Shown piece by piece: positions 15,802-24,745 of a stretch of DNA of 64,000 nt. The notes under the pieces were generated by a model that was not told the DNA's origin, did not search any database, and saw nothing but the letters and a program-made list of their open reading frames with translations. The first letter of the stretch is position 1; each line of letters opens with the position of its first letter. Origin of the DNA: JAWKWH01 sp040830725 (lineage in GTDB: Bacteria > Pseudomonadota > Alphaproteobacteria > Rhizobiales > Rhizobiaceae); NCBI GenBank assembly GCA_040830725.1, contig JBFOMG010000002.1:15467-79466 (forward strand), in the 5' to 3' direction. The position numbers and the translations under genes are program-made.

Positions 15802-17136
15802 ATGTCGAAGACCCATTGGAACAACAAAGGATTTACCCGGCGCAACGTCTTGGCGGGCATGGCCGCGACCACCGCATTAGCAGGTCTCCCCAGGAGAGCG
15901 CGGGCGCAGGAGATCACGTTACGCTGGTGGTCACCCCAGGGATCACCGGCTCAGCTTGAGGCCTACAAGACGCAAATCGCCTCTTTCGAGGCGGCCAATC
16001 CAGGCATAAAGGTTCAGTTCGAGACGACATCAGATGAGGGTTATGCACCCCAATTGGCCGCAGCCTTCTCATCGGGTGAGGTGCCAGATATCGTGACGCA
16101 CCTACCGTCATTTGCGTTGCAGACATATTACGCAAACGATCTGCTCGTGCCATTTAACGACGTCATTGACACTGTTGGTGCGGACGACTTCTATCCGGGC
16201 GCCAACAACGTCTACCTTGCTGGTGATGGCAAATATTGCGGGACCGGTATCGGCAATTCCGCCGCCAACATGCTCTGGGTTCGGCGCGATTTGATGGAGA
16301 GTGCAGGGCTCGACAAGATCCCTGAAACCTGGGACGAACTACGCGCCGCGGTCCAGGCGATGCAGACCGGCGGGATTTTCGGCGCTCCATTGCCCTATGG
16401 CAGAAATTCGATGACGTCGCTCATCTTCATCGGATTCATCCACCAGGCAGGCGGCCACGTGTTCACGCCCGATCTGGAGGTTGATATCGACAATGAGGGT
16501 ACGCGCAATGCGCTCGAATTCTATAAAGAGATGCGCGAATTCTGCCCGCCTGGCGCCACCAACTACAGTTGGGGTGAAAGCCTGACCGCCTTTGTGTCGG
16601 GCGCAACAGCGACCGGCATCTATACCGGCCGCGTCCTCATCAACGTAAACACGCAAAACCCACCGATTGCGGACCATGTGACCTGTGTCACCTATCCGCG
16701 GATGTCCACCGACATTTCACCGTGGACATTCAACGATTTCCCATCGGTCATGATCCCAGCGCAGTCGAAGAACATCGATGCCGCGAAAAAATTTGCTGCC
16801 CATCTGTTCCAGCCACCCGGATACATTCAGCAGCTGCATGCGGCGCCGGGTCACGTCCTGCCGGTCCTTCGTTCAATTAACGAAAACCCGGATTACCAAG
16901 ACAATGACATCATCAAGAAGTATCCGGCCGAAGTCGATCTAATGGCAGCGTCCGCAGCCGGTGGTTTTAACCTTGGCTACGAGAGTGCCGACCATAAGTC
17001 GAACGATAAGGCGGGCGAGATCATCGCGTCGAACGCGATCTCTGATCTCGTGGGCCGGGTAATCCTCAATGGTGACAATGTTGATGAAGCGCTCAGCGCT
17101 GCCTCAAAGACCATTGAAGGCATCATGAAGGGGTAA
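15802..17136 (+). CDS. CUT1 ABC transporter substrate-binding protein (SBP family 1), Tat-type signal
   Basis: The 444-residue periplasmic protein starts with a twin-arginine leader (FTRRNVLAGMAATTALAG, cleavage after ARAQ). The mature part opens ITLRWWSPQGSPAQLEAYKTQ, typical of extracellular solute-binding family 1. GGGAGG at 15787-15792 gives 9-base spacing to this ATG; the frame extends further upstream but only through the operator. It delivers a ligand to the permeases encoded next. CUT1 systems usually carry sugars, polyols or glycosides, and a sugar-amine conjugate would suit the enzymes here. Tat export suggests folding before export. A strong hairpin follows the stop. Confidence 0.9.
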   Translation: MSKTHWNNKGFTRRNVLAGMAATTALAGLPRRARAQEITLRWWSPQGSPAQLEAYKTQIASFEAANPGIKVQFETTSDEGYAPQLAAAFSSGEVPDIVTHLPSFALQTYYANDLLVPFNDVIDTVGADDFYPGANNVYLAGDGKYCGTGIGNSAANMLWVRRDLMESAGLDKIPETWDELRAAVQAMQTGGIFGAPLPYGRNSMTSLIFIGFIHQAGGHVFTPDLEVDIDNEGTRNALEFYKEMREFCPPGATNYSWGESLTAFVSGATATGIYTGRVLINVNTQNPPIADHVTCVTYPRMSTDISPWTFNDFPSVMIPAQSKNIDAAKKFAAHLFQPPGYIQQLHAAPGHVLPVLRSINENPDYQDNDIIKKYPAEVDLMAASAAGGFNLGYESADHKSNDKAGEIIASNAISDLVGRVILNGDNVDEALSAASKTIEGIMKG

Positions 17137-17155
17137 ACAACGCCGGTCAGGCCAG

Positions 17156-17179
17156 CCGTCGGGCCGCTTGGCCCGACGG
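17156..17179 (+). promoter_or_regulatory. Intercistronic hairpin after binding-protein gene
   Basis: CCGTCGGGCC and GGCCCGACGG form a perfect 10-bp stem with a GCTT loop, 20 bases after the binding-protein stop and just upstream of the permease ribosome site. No T-run follows. It probably stabilises the upstream mRNA or partly ends transcription, giving more binding protein than permease. Confidence 0.7.
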
Positions 17180-17197
17180 TAGGACCCGAGGGTGACC

Positions 17198-18097
17198 ATG
17201 CAGGCAAAAACGCTCACTCGCCTCGAACGCAGATATGCGTTGCTTGGCGCGCTGCTCATTGCGCCAACGGTTCTCGTATTCTGTGCGGTGATCGTCTACC
17301 CGCTAGTATCCGCGATGTATCTTTCGCTGTTCAAGATATTCACGCCGACGCTTGAAGGCGGTTGGGTGGGTCTGGATAATTATCACACTCTGCTCGGCAA
17401 CCCCGAATTTTGGACAGCACTGCGCACCAACATTATCTGGACCGTCGGCACACTCACGCTTCAAATCCTTTGCGGTGTGGGTATGGCCCTGGTCTTGCAC
17501 CAGAATATCTGGTTTCGCAGTCTAGCCAGGTCTCTGATTCTGTTTCCCTATTTCGTGTCCACTGTTGTCGCGGTTCTGGTCTGGAAATGGCTGTTCAACG
17601 ATTTGTACGGCATTTTGAACCATTTGATGATTGTTGCGAGGCTCACCGAGTTTCCGATTGACTATCTGGGTTCGATGCCGAATGCGATGATCTCTGTGAT
17701 TGTCGTAGGAGCGTGGAAGTACTTCCCGTTTGTAGTGATCGCGGTTCTCGCACGTTTGCAGACAATTCCCGACGCGCTCTACGAAGCTGCGAAGATCGAC
17801 GGTGCCGGACCCATTGCGCGCTTTTTTGATGTGACTTTGCCGCAATTGCGGGACGTGTTGGTCGTTATCATCATGTTGCGCGCGATTTGGGACTTCAAGG
17901 AGTTCGACCTGATCTACCTGCTGACTGGCGGCGGGCCCATAACCAGCACCCAGACCTTGCCATTGCTGGTTTACAAGGAAGCTTTTGCGTTGAACCAGAT
18001 GGGCATGGCGTCAGCCTATGCCGTGGTGATGATGGCGATCATGCTTTTCTTTATGATCCTGTACATCCGGCGCACCCGTACGGAAGAAGACACATGA
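17198..18097 (+). CDS. CUT1 ABC transporter permease (MalF-like)
   Basis: This 299-residue inner-membrane protein has about six hydrophobic segments (for example LGALLIAPTVLVFCAVIVYP). The BPD_transp loop near residue 195 reads EAAKIDGAGPIARFF, the EAA motif that contacts the ATPase. The ATG at 17198 is preferred over the GTG at 17192 because GAGGG sits directly ahead with suitable spacing. It overlaps the second permease by ATGA. Together they form the channel for the ligand bound by the upstream protein. Confidence 0.92.
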   Translation: MQAKTLTRLERRYALLGALLIAPTVLVFCAVIVYPLVSAMYLSLFKIFTPTLEGGWVGLDNYHTLLGNPEFWTALRTNIIWTVGTLTLQILCGVGMALVLHQNIWFRSLARSLILFPYFVSTVVAVLVWKWLFNDLYGILNHLMIVARLTEFPIDYLGSMPNAMISVIVVGAWKYFPFVVIAVLARLQTIPDALYEAAKIDGAGPIARFFDVTLPQLRDVLVVIIMLRAIWDFKEFDLIYLLTGGGPITSTQTLPLLVYKEAFALNQMGMASAYAVVMMAIMLFFMILYIRRTRTEEDT

Positions 18098-18915
18098 TCC
18101 GTCGAGTAGCTTTCAATCTGTTCGCCTGGACCATCGTGCTTGCGGTGGCGTTTCCCTTGTTCTGGATGTTGGTGACTTCCGTAAAGCCGCAGTTCGAACT
18201 GTTCCGTCGACCGCCAACCTTCCTGCCCGAGACCTGGACTTTCGAGCACTATTGGCGCCTGTTGTCGTCGACGAACTTCCTGACCTATTTCAGAAACTCG
18301 GTGATCTTGTCGACCTCGACAACGGTGGTTGTCATCGCGATCGCAACAATCGGCGCCTACAGCCTTGTGCGGTTTCGCTACCGCGGGCGTGAAAACCTTG
18401 CGTTTCTCGTGCTTTTCACCTACCTGCTGCCATCCGTCGTTTTGATCATTCCGCTTTATCTGATGCTGGTTCAGTTGGGTCTGTCAAACACGATTTTGTC
18501 GCTTGTGATCGCCTACACCACGTTCGCGCTTCCTTATGCTCTGTGGTTGCTAAGATCATTCATGGCCGGCATCCCGGAAGATCTCGAGAGCGCTGCGCTG
18601 GTTGATGGTGCGACCAGGCTGGGCGCGTTTCGCGACGTGATATTGCCGCAGCTTTTGCCAGGCATCATCTCGACTGCCCTGTTCACGTTCATTCTATCCT
18701 GGAACGAATATTTATATGCGCTCGTCCTCGTGAATTCAGACAGCGCCCGGCCGTTGACCACGGGCGTCATGAACATGTTGGTATCAAGCTTCAACATCGA
18801 ATGGTCCCTCCTTATGGCCGCCTCGGTGATGATGAGCGTACCGCTCATAATCGTGTTTGCGTTTCTTCAAAGCTATCTGACACGGGGTTTCGGCGCCGGC
18901 GGGGTCAAGGGTTAA
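18094..18915 (+). CDS. CUT1 ABC transporter permease (MalG-like)
   Basis: The 273-residue membrane protein has the MalG-type start (FAWTIVLAVAFPLFWMLVTSVK), a FRRPPTFLPETWTFEHYW periplasmic segment and the EAA-type loop ESAALVDGATRLGAF. It ends VAFLQSYLTRGFGAGGVKG-like, as typical CUT1 second permeases do (here FLQSYLTRGFGAGGVKG). It is coupled to the first permease by a 4-base overlap and followed after 3 bases by the ATPase gene. It forms a heterodimeric channel with its neighbour. Confidence 0.92.
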   Translation: MIRRVAFNLFAWTIVLAVAFPLFWMLVTSVKPQFELFRRPPTFLPETWTFEHYWRLLSSTNFLTYFRNSVILSTSTTVVVIAIATIGAYSLVRFRYRGRENLAFLVLFTYLLPSVVLIIPLYLMLVQLGLSNTILSLVIAYTTFALPYALWLLRSFMAGIPEDLESAALVDGATRLGAFRDVILPQLLPGIISTALFTFILSWNEYLYALVLVNSDSARPLTTGVMNMLVSSFNIEWSLLMAASVMMSVPLIIVFAFLQSYLTRGFGAGGVKG

Positions 18916-18918
18916 GGC

Positions 18919-20061
18919 ATGGCGGCAGTTGAATTCAAAGGGGTGGAAAAAGTCTTCGGCGACGTTACCGCGGTCCACGCGCTGGATCTCGCCATTCGTG
19001 AAGGCGAGTTCGTTTCACTTCTCGGCCCGTCCGGATGTGGCAAGACAACAACCCTGCGCATGCTGGCCGGACTCGATTTTCCAACCTCGGGCGAAATCAG
19101 GATTGGCGAGCGCGTGGTCAATGATGTCGCGCCGGGCGAGCGGGACATCGCCATGGTCTTTCAATCCTATGCCCTTTATCCACACATGACCGTGGCCGGT
19201 AATATTGCGTATCCCTTGAAAAAACGGCGGATGCCAAAGAACCAACGAGCTGACATGGTCGCCAAAACGGCGGAGCTTCTGCACCTGTCTGATTTGCTGG
19301 ACCGAAAACCGAGGCAATTGTCGGGTGGCCAGCAGCAAAGAGTCGCGCTTGGCCGTGCATTGGTTCGGGATCCAAAGGTATTTCTGCTAGACGAACCGCT
19401 TTCCAATCTTGATGCAAAGCTCCGCGGCTACATGCGCATCGAGCTTGTCGAACTGCATCGCCGGCTTGGGCGAACCATGGTTTATGTCACCCACGACCAG
19501 TTGGAGGCAATGACAATGGCGGACCGGATCGCCGTTATGGAAAGAGGTCGCCTCCAGCAGTTTGCTCCACCTAACGAAGTTTATCGGGAGCCCGCCAATC
19601 GGTTTGTCGCCGGATTCATCGGGACGCCGGCCATGAACCTGATTGAAGGTGAAATACGCATGGAGCGCGGCAAATGGCGCTTCGAAGCGCCAGGACTGTC
19701 GCTGCCTGTGCCAAGTTTAAAGGCGAGCGCCGAGCCCGGAACAGCTTGTCTGGGAGTTCGTCCCGAACACGTCGGATTTGCAAAAGGTTCGCTTGAAGGC
19801 AAGGTACAGGTAGTGGAACAGACCGGGCATGAAAACATTATCGTGGCCGATATCGGAGGGGGCAATCGGATCACGGCACGTGCATCGGCGGACCGACTAT
19901 ATAAAGCAGGCGAGACCGTTCGCTGCCAGTTTGAAACCAAGCATTGTCACGTCTTTGCCGGCGGTCCATTCGGTGAGCGACTAAATGCGCCAGCCGGGCG
20001 ACCGTCAAAGCGACCAGTAGAGACGGCCGCCAGTAGCGGTAGCAGCCAAAGGAGGTCGTGA
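18919..20061 (+). CDS. CUT1 ABC transporter ATP-binding protein (UgpC/MsmX family)
   Basis: This 380-residue ATPase has Walker A GPSGCGKTTT, the Q-loop FQSYALYPHMTV, signature LSGGQQQRVALGRAL, Walker B VFLLDEPLSNLDAKL and the switch histidine YVTHDQLEAMT. The C-terminal TOBE/OB regulatory domain includes CLGVRPEHVGF. The tail is longer and more basic than usual (about 30 residues rich in Ser, Arg and Pro). It powers the two permeases directly upstream. GGAGG inside its 3' end serves the following DapA-family gene, so the transport and enzyme genes form one transcript. Confidence 0.93.
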   Translation: MAAVEFKGVEKVFGDVTAVHALDLAIREGEFVSLLGPSGCGKTTTLRMLAGLDFPTSGEIRIGERVVNDVAPGERDIAMVFQSYALYPHMTVAGNIAYPLKKRRMPKNQRADMVAKTAELLHLSDLLDRKPRQLSGGQQQRVALGRALVRDPKVFLLDEPLSNLDAKLRGYMRIELVELHRRLGRTMVYVTHDQLEAMTMADRIAVMERGRLQQFAPPNEVYREPANRFVAGFIGTPAMNLIEGEIRMERGKWRFEAPGLSLPVPSLKASAEPGTACLGVRPEHVGFAKGSLEGKVQVVEQTGHENIIVADIGGGNRITARASADRLYKAGETVRCQFETKHCHVFAGGPFGERLNAPAGRPSKRPVETAASSGSSQRRS

Positions 20062-20062
20062 G

Positions 20063-20983
20063 TTGGACAGATCGACGATCAACTGGACAGGCCCGTTGGT
20101 GGCCACAACGACCCCATTTCGCAGCGATTTGACAATCGATGAAGAAGGTTTCACGGCCAATGTTGAGCGGCTTCTGGATGCAGGCGCGACCGGCATAGTG
20201 GCAGCCGGATGCACCGGTGAATTCTGGGCTTTGGACTTTGAAGAACGAACGAGGCTCGCAAAGCTTGCTGTTGCTGTCAGTAGTGGGCGTGGTGCAGTGA
20301 TTGTCGGTACTGGCTCGATACGAGAGCAGGAGGTTATCGAGCAGATTCATGCGGCAAAGGAAGCCGGAGCTGATGGCGTGCTGGTCCTGCCACCTTACTT
20401 TGCCCGATTGACCGAGTCTGAAACGATTGCTCATTTCGAGGCGGTCGATTCCGCATCGGTCCTGCCGATCATGCTCTACAATATTCCGGGAAACGCCGGC
20501 AACGCGATCACACCTTCCCTCGCCGAAAGACTTTGCGATCTCGACCACGTCGTGGCGATAAAGGAATCAAGTGGTGACTGGAATAACTTCCACGAAACGC
20601 TCAATCGAACCAAAGGCCGAATTCGCGTTTTTTGTGGCCCGTCGTCGGTGTTCGGGGTGGCAGCAACGCTTGCGGGTGCCGATGGTCTCATCGATTGCTT
20701 TCCAAACGTGTGGGCACCAGGGTGTCTGGATCTCTGGCATGCCACCAAGGCTGGCCGCCTGAAGGAAGCTTGGGAGCTTCAATCAATCGGTATGACGCTT
20801 ACCGAACTCTTTACCTCGCAGGAACGTACGCTCTATCCCTCGACCAAGGCCGCAATGAACCATCTTGGGCTTCCTGGCGGCGGTCTGACACGTCCGCCGC
20901 TTCGCCCCCTGGAAGGGGAAAGCCTGCGTGGCCTGAAGGAAGGTTTGGATCGCATTATATCTGCGCTGGAAACCGTTGACTAA
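20063..20983 (+). CDS. DapA/NAL family class I aldolase or lyase (second copy)
   Basis: The 306-residue TIM-barrel enzyme has AAGCTGEFWAL, the active tyrosine in MLYNIPGNAGN and the Schiff-base lysine in VVAIKESSGDW. It starts with TTG one base after the ATPase stop, with GGAGG 7 bases ahead. It is only distantly similar to the copy at 6284 (different substrate loops: GNAGN against FTSN), so the two likely act on different keto acids. Possible activities are 4-hydroxy-2-oxoglutarate or keto-deoxy-sugar-acid aldolase, or a dehydratase. It lies in the main operon between transport and SDR genes. Confidence 0.85.
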   Translation: MDRSTINWTGPLVATTTPFRSDLTIDEEGFTANVERLLDAGATGIVAAGCTGEFWALDFEERTRLAKLAVAVSSGRGAVIVGTGSIREQEVIEQIHAAKEAGADGVLVLPPYFARLTESETIAHFEAVDSASVLPIMLYNIPGNAGNAITPSLAERLCDLDHVVAIKESSGDWNNFHETLNRTKGRIRVFCGPSSVFGVAATLAGADGLIDCFPNVWAPGCLDLWHATKAGRLKEAWELQSIGMTLTELFTSQERTLYPSTKAAMNHLGLPGGGLTRPPLRPLEGESLRGLKEGLDRIISALETVD

Positions 20984-20998
20984 TAGCGAGGCAGGATC

Positions 20999-21781
20999 AT
21001 GGATCTCGGGTTAAATGGTAAGAATGCAATCGTCACGGCAGCCAGCAGGGGTCTTGGCTTCGCCACGGCGCGCTCGCTCGCCCGAGAGGGTGTTAATCTT
21101 ACTATGATGGCAAGAACAGCCGATGCTCTGGAGGCGGCTGCTTCTGATATCCGCACGGAATTCGGTGTGGAAGTCAATACGGTCGCGGCGGATTTCAATG
21201 ATGTGGCAGGACGGGAAGCGCTCATAGCGGCGGCCGAAACGCCCGATATATTGATCAACAATCCAGGCGTTCGGCAGGTGCCGACGCCCTATGACAAGAT
21301 TTCGGCCGAGGACTGGCGTTACTGGCTCGAGGTGCATTTCTTGTCGTCAGTCGACATGATCCAGCGGGTCGCGCCGGGCATGGCTGAGCGAAGATTCGGG
21401 CGGATCGTCAACATGTCTGTCAGTTTCATAAAATTCCCGCAGGTGGGATTTGCCCATAGCCACGCTGCCCGGCTTGCGCTTTCTGGAGCCACCGCTGCGA
21501 TGGTGCGGGAACTCATCGCGAAAAACGTCACGATTAACACCGTCTGCCCCGGCCTGTTCGATACGGACGCCCTGCACACCAACTTGCATGGTCACGCCAA
21601 ACGCGGCAACACGACCTATGAGGCGATTGTCCAGAACCGACTTGAGACTTGCCCTGCGGGCCGGTTTGCCGACCCGTCTGAATGTGGCGATCTCATTGCC
21701 TATCTTTGCTCGGCACAGGCCGGGTTCATGAGCGGGCAGAATATCGTCAACGACGGTGGCGTGTATCAGGGTCTTTTCTGA
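20999..21781 (+). CDS. Atypical SDR lacking the Tyr/Lys catalytic pair (BKR-like)
   Basis: The 260-residue SDR-fold protein has TAASRGLGFA at the cofactor site and INNPGVRQ in place of NNAG. Where YxxxK is expected (VGFAHSHAARLALSG) the tyrosine is Phe and the lysine is His. A serine remains in NMSVSFIKF. This resembles the known BKR-like subgroup of SDRs that departs from the canonical tetrad, so the changes are probably a family trait rather than decay. The frame is intact and the gene overlaps the next SDR by TGATG. Its catalytic role is uncertain, and it may bind cofactor or partner the following canonical SDR. Confidence 0.8.
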   Translation: MDLGLNGKNAIVTAASRGLGFATARSLAREGVNLTMMARTADALEAAASDIRTEFGVEVNTVAADFNDVAGREALIAAAETPDILINNPGVRQVPTPYDKISAEDWRYWLEVHFLSSVDMIQRVAPGMAERRFGRIVNMSVSFIKFPQVGFAHSHAARLALSGATAAMVRELIAKNVTINTVCPGLFDTDALHTNLHGHAKRGNTTYEAIVQNRLETCPAGRFADPSECGDLIAYLCSAQAGFMSGQNIVNDGGVYQGLF

Positions 21782-22482
21782 TGGCCAAAGTCGCCCTGAT
21801 CTCGGGCGGAGGGCGCGGATTGGGTGCCGCGATCACCCGCAGATTGCTATCCGACGGCTGGACCGTTTCGCTCGGCATTCGCGACGTGTCCCAGGCCGCG
21901 CAGTTCGGCCTTGGGGAAGATCGGCTCATCGCCTCGCGCTATGACGCAAATGAACCAGAAACCGCGCAGGCGTGGGTCGACACGACCGCTGCGCGCCTCG
22001 GCCGCATCGACGCGCTGGTCAACAATGCAGGCATTCTGCGCATGGTCGACTTTGCGCAGGGCAGCGCAGAAGACCTGGACGCGCTTTGGGCTGTGAATGT
22101 CAAAGCACCCTTCCTCCTGATCCGAGCAGCTCTGCCTGAATTGCGCAAGGGTGGATCGGGTCGCATCGTCAATATCGCCTCCACCGATGGCAAACGGTTT
22201 CGCCAAGGCACCTCGGTTGGCTATTCGATGACCAAGCATGCGCTGCTTGCACTGACCCAGGCCGCCCGCGCCGAGGGGTGGGAGGACGGCATTCGCGCCA
22301 CCGCCATTTGTCCGGGCGCCATCGACACCGAACTGATCGCAGGATTGCCCAGCATTGCTCCAAAGGCCGACCGCCTGTCACCCGAAACCGTGGCAGATAT
22401 GGTCGCTTTTCTGCTCTCGCTCCCCAATCAGGCGAGCGTCCCTGAGTTGATTGCAAATACAAGGTTGGAGAGCCTGATATGA
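21781..22482 (+). CDS. SDR family oxidoreductase
   Basis: This short classical SDR of 233 residues has SGGGRGLG at the cofactor site, LVNNAGIL, a serine in NIASTDGKRF and the catalytic pair in YSMTK. CPGAIDTELI follows as expected. The C-terminus is shorter than usual and lacks the common DGG end. It is translationally coupled to the atypical SDR upstream (TGATG) and to the aminotransferase downstream (ATGA). Being in such a tight chain, it probably makes the ketone or aldehyde that the aminotransferase uses, or the reverse. Confidence 0.87.
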   Translation: MAKVALISGGGRGLGAAITRRLLSDGWTVSLGIRDVSQAAQFGLGEDRLIASRYDANEPETAQAWVDTTAARLGRIDALVNNAGILRMVDFAQGSAEDLDALWAVNVKAPFLLIRAALPELRKGGSGRIVNIASTDGKRFRQGTSVGYSMTKHALLALTQAARAEGWEDGIRATAICPGAIDTELIAGLPSIAPKADRLSPETVADMVAFLLSLPNQASVPELIANTRLESLI

Positions 22483-23858
22483 CCATGCAAGCGCTGCGGA
22501 ATGATGAACTGGCCGCGTGGGACCGCGATTGTCTCCTGCACCCAACGACACACACGGCAAAACATGCCCGCGGCGATGTACCAGGTCGCATCATCACCGG
22601 TGGTGAAGGCGTCTACGTCACAGATCGCGATGGCAACCGCATGCTCGACGCCTTCGCGGCGCTCTATTGCGTAAATGCTGGATATGGCCGCAATGAGATT
22701 GCCGATGCAATCGCGCATCAGGCGCACGAGTTGGCCTATTTCCACGCCTTTGCAGGGCACGGCAATGAACCGGCCATCCGGTTGGCGAAGATGGTGATGG
22801 ATCGTGCGCCCGAACATATGGCGCGTGTTTATTTTGGGCTTTCAGGTTCCGATGCCAACGAAACCAACGTCAAACTCGCATGGCACTACAATGTGCTGCG
22901 CGGCAAGCCTGAAAAACGCAAGATTATCAGCCGCTGGCGAGCTTATCACGGGTCTGGCGTGGTCTCCGGCTCGATGACTGGACTGAAACTGTACCACGAG
23001 CGATTCAACCTGCCTTTGGAAGGCTTTCTGCACACCGAAACGCCGCATTATCTGCGCCGTCCCGATCCGGATATGTCCGAGGCAGATTTTGTCGACCACC
23101 TGATCGCATCACTCGAAGCAATTATCGCCCGAGAAGGTGCGGACACCATTGCCGCCTTTATCGGGGAGCCGGTGCTGGGAACCGGTGGCATCATTCCTCC
23201 ACCGGAAGCCTATTGGCCTCGCGTCCAAGAGGTGTTGGAGAGGCATGACATTCTGCTTATTGCAGATGAAGTGGTGACCGGTTTTGGACGGACCGGCCGC
23301 ATGTTTGGCACCGATCTCTATGATCTGAGACCGGATTTCATGACCATCGCCAAGGGCCTGACCTCGGCTTATGCACCACTGTCAGGCTCGATTGTCTCGC
23401 AACGGGTTTTCGACGTGTTGGTGAAGGGCGCGGACGATTTCGGTCCGCTTGGCCATGGCTGGACCTACTCGGCGCACCCCATCGGGGCGGCAGCGGGGGT
23501 TGCCACGCTGGAGCTTGTTGATCGGCTGGGCCTCGTCGCCAACGCTGCCGATACAGGTCCCTACCTTCTTGAGAGGCTTGCAGATACGGTTGGCAGCCAC
23601 CCCAATGTGGCCGAGGTGCGAGGCACAGGTCTTCTTGCGGCGGTGGAGTTCATGAAGAATCCCGAAGACCATGTCTGGTTCCCGCCCATGACAGTCGGTC
23701 CGGACATCGCCGCTGAGATGTCACGGCTCGGCGTGATGGTGCGCGCGATGCCGGAAGGGAACATCGTCGGCTTTGCGCCGCCACTGTGCATAACTCGCTC
23801 GGAGATTGACGAAGCCGTCGATGCACTCACGCGGGCTACCGTAACCGTGCTGGACTAA
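22479..23858 (+). CDS. Class III PLP aminotransferase (omega-aminotransferase-like)
   Basis: The 459-residue fold type I PLP enzyme has AFAALYCVNAGYG at the N-terminus, FSGSDANE-type binding (FGLSGSDANETN), the aspartate motif LIADEVVTGFGRTG and the PLP lysine in MTIAKGLTSAY. The length suits beta-alanine/putrescine-pyruvate type omega-aminotransferases. It moves an amino group, usually terminal, to pyruvate or 2-oxoglutarate. It is coupled by ATGA to the SDR and by TAATG to the deacetylase-like gene. This supports an amine or amino acid as an intermediate of the island's pathway. Confidence 0.9.
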   Translation: MTMQALRNDELAAWDRDCLLHPTTHTAKHARGDVPGRIITGGEGVYVTDRDGNRMLDAFAALYCVNAGYGRNEIADAIAHQAHELAYFHAFAGHGNEPAIRLAKMVMDRAPEHMARVYFGLSGSDANETNVKLAWHYNVLRGKPEKRKIISRWRAYHGSGVVSGSMTGLKLYHERFNLPLEGFLHTETPHYLRRPDPDMSEADFVDHLIASLEAIIAREGADTIAAFIGEPVLGTGGIIPPPEAYWPRVQEVLERHDILLIADEVVTGFGRTGRMFGTDLYDLRPDFMTIAKGLTSAYAPLSGSIVSQRVFDVLVKGADDFGPLGHGWTYSAHPIGAAAGVATLELVDRLGLVANAADTGPYLLERLADTVGSHPNVAEVRGTGLLAAVEFMKNPEDHVWFPPMTVGPDIAAEMSRLGVMVRAMPEGNIVGFAPPLCITRSEIDEAVDALTRATVTVLD

Positions 23859-24745
23859 TGACCTCCGATCGCCCATGGAAGCTTGACGAGACCGAGTGGC
23901 GCAGTCTCGTGAATCGCGTCCGCGCAGGACGCAGGCTTGCTCCCGAAACTTGGCCCAACGGTGCGCAGTGTGCTGTTGCCCTTTCCTTCGATTGCGATCA
24001 CGAGACCTTCGAGCTGGGCTCCGGCCGCGCGGCCATTGGTCGGCTTTCGTGGGGCGAATTCGGACGCAGGAAGGGTGTGCCACGCGTTCTCGACGTCCTT
24101 GCACGCCATGAGGTGGCGGCAAGTTTCTTTGTTCCTGCAGTTGCGGGGTTGATCGAGCCAGATTCGCTCAGGCCGATTGTCGATGCTGATCACGAAATCG
24201 GCGTCCACGGATGGATCCACGAAAACACTTCACTGCTAGATCGGGACACCGAGCGCGAACTCCTCTTGCGGGCCCGCGATGCCTTGGCGGACATGACAGG
24301 CAACGTCCCGGTTGGTCACCGGGCAGCCAATTGGGACCTCAGCGCCCACACAATCGACCTCGTCGCAGAGGCGGGCTTTTCCTATGACAGCAGCCTGATG
24401 TCTGATGACGACTGCTATGAGCTTGTTAGCGATGGCAAGCCAACCGGACTTGTGGAGATCCCGGTTGACTGGGTGCGCGATGATGCTGTCTACCTTCTTT
24501 TCAATCGCGACCCCCCAACACGACCCTGGTTGTCTCCCGAGGATGTGCTGGATGTGTTCCGACGCGAGTTTGACATGGCCTTCGACGAAGGCGGGGTCTG
24601 CCAGTTCGTCATGCATCCATTTGTCATTGGTTATCGCTCCCGCATCTGGATCCTCGACTCGCTGATTAAGCACGCCAAGAACCGTGGAAGGGTCTGGTTT
24701 GCCACCCATGCACAACTGGCTGAATGGGTGCGGGACAAAGGGTAA
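23858..24745 (+). CDS. Polysaccharide deacetylase (NodB-homology) family protein
   Basis: The 295-residue cytoplasmic protein, with no signal peptide, has NodB motifs SFDCDHE (the two metal/catalytic aspartates), HGWIHENTS (HxxxH-like metal site) and GHRAANWDLS. The late segment is CQFVMHPFVIGYRSR. The cytoplasmic members of this branch (PuuE allantoinase, HpPgdA-like) hydrolyse amides or cyclic amides, so the substrate need not be a polysaccharide. It is the last gene of the operon from 15802 and overlaps the aminotransferase by TAATG. Removal of an acyl group or opening of a lactam-like ring in the pathway is inferred. Confidence 0.85.
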   Translation: MTSDRPWKLDETEWRSLVNRVRAGRRLAPETWPNGAQCAVALSFDCDHETFELGSGRAAIGRLSWGEFGRRKGVPRVLDVLARHEVAASFFVPAVAGLIEPDSLRPIVDADHEIGVHGWIHENTSLLDRDTERELLLRARDALADMTGNVPVGHRAANWDLSAHTIDLVAEAGFSYDSSLMSDDDCYELVSDGKPTGLVEIPVDWVRDDAVYLLFNRDPPTRPWLSPEDVLDVFRREFDMAFDEGGVCQFVMHPFVIGYRSRIWILDSLIKHAKNRGRVWFATHAQLAEWVRDKG

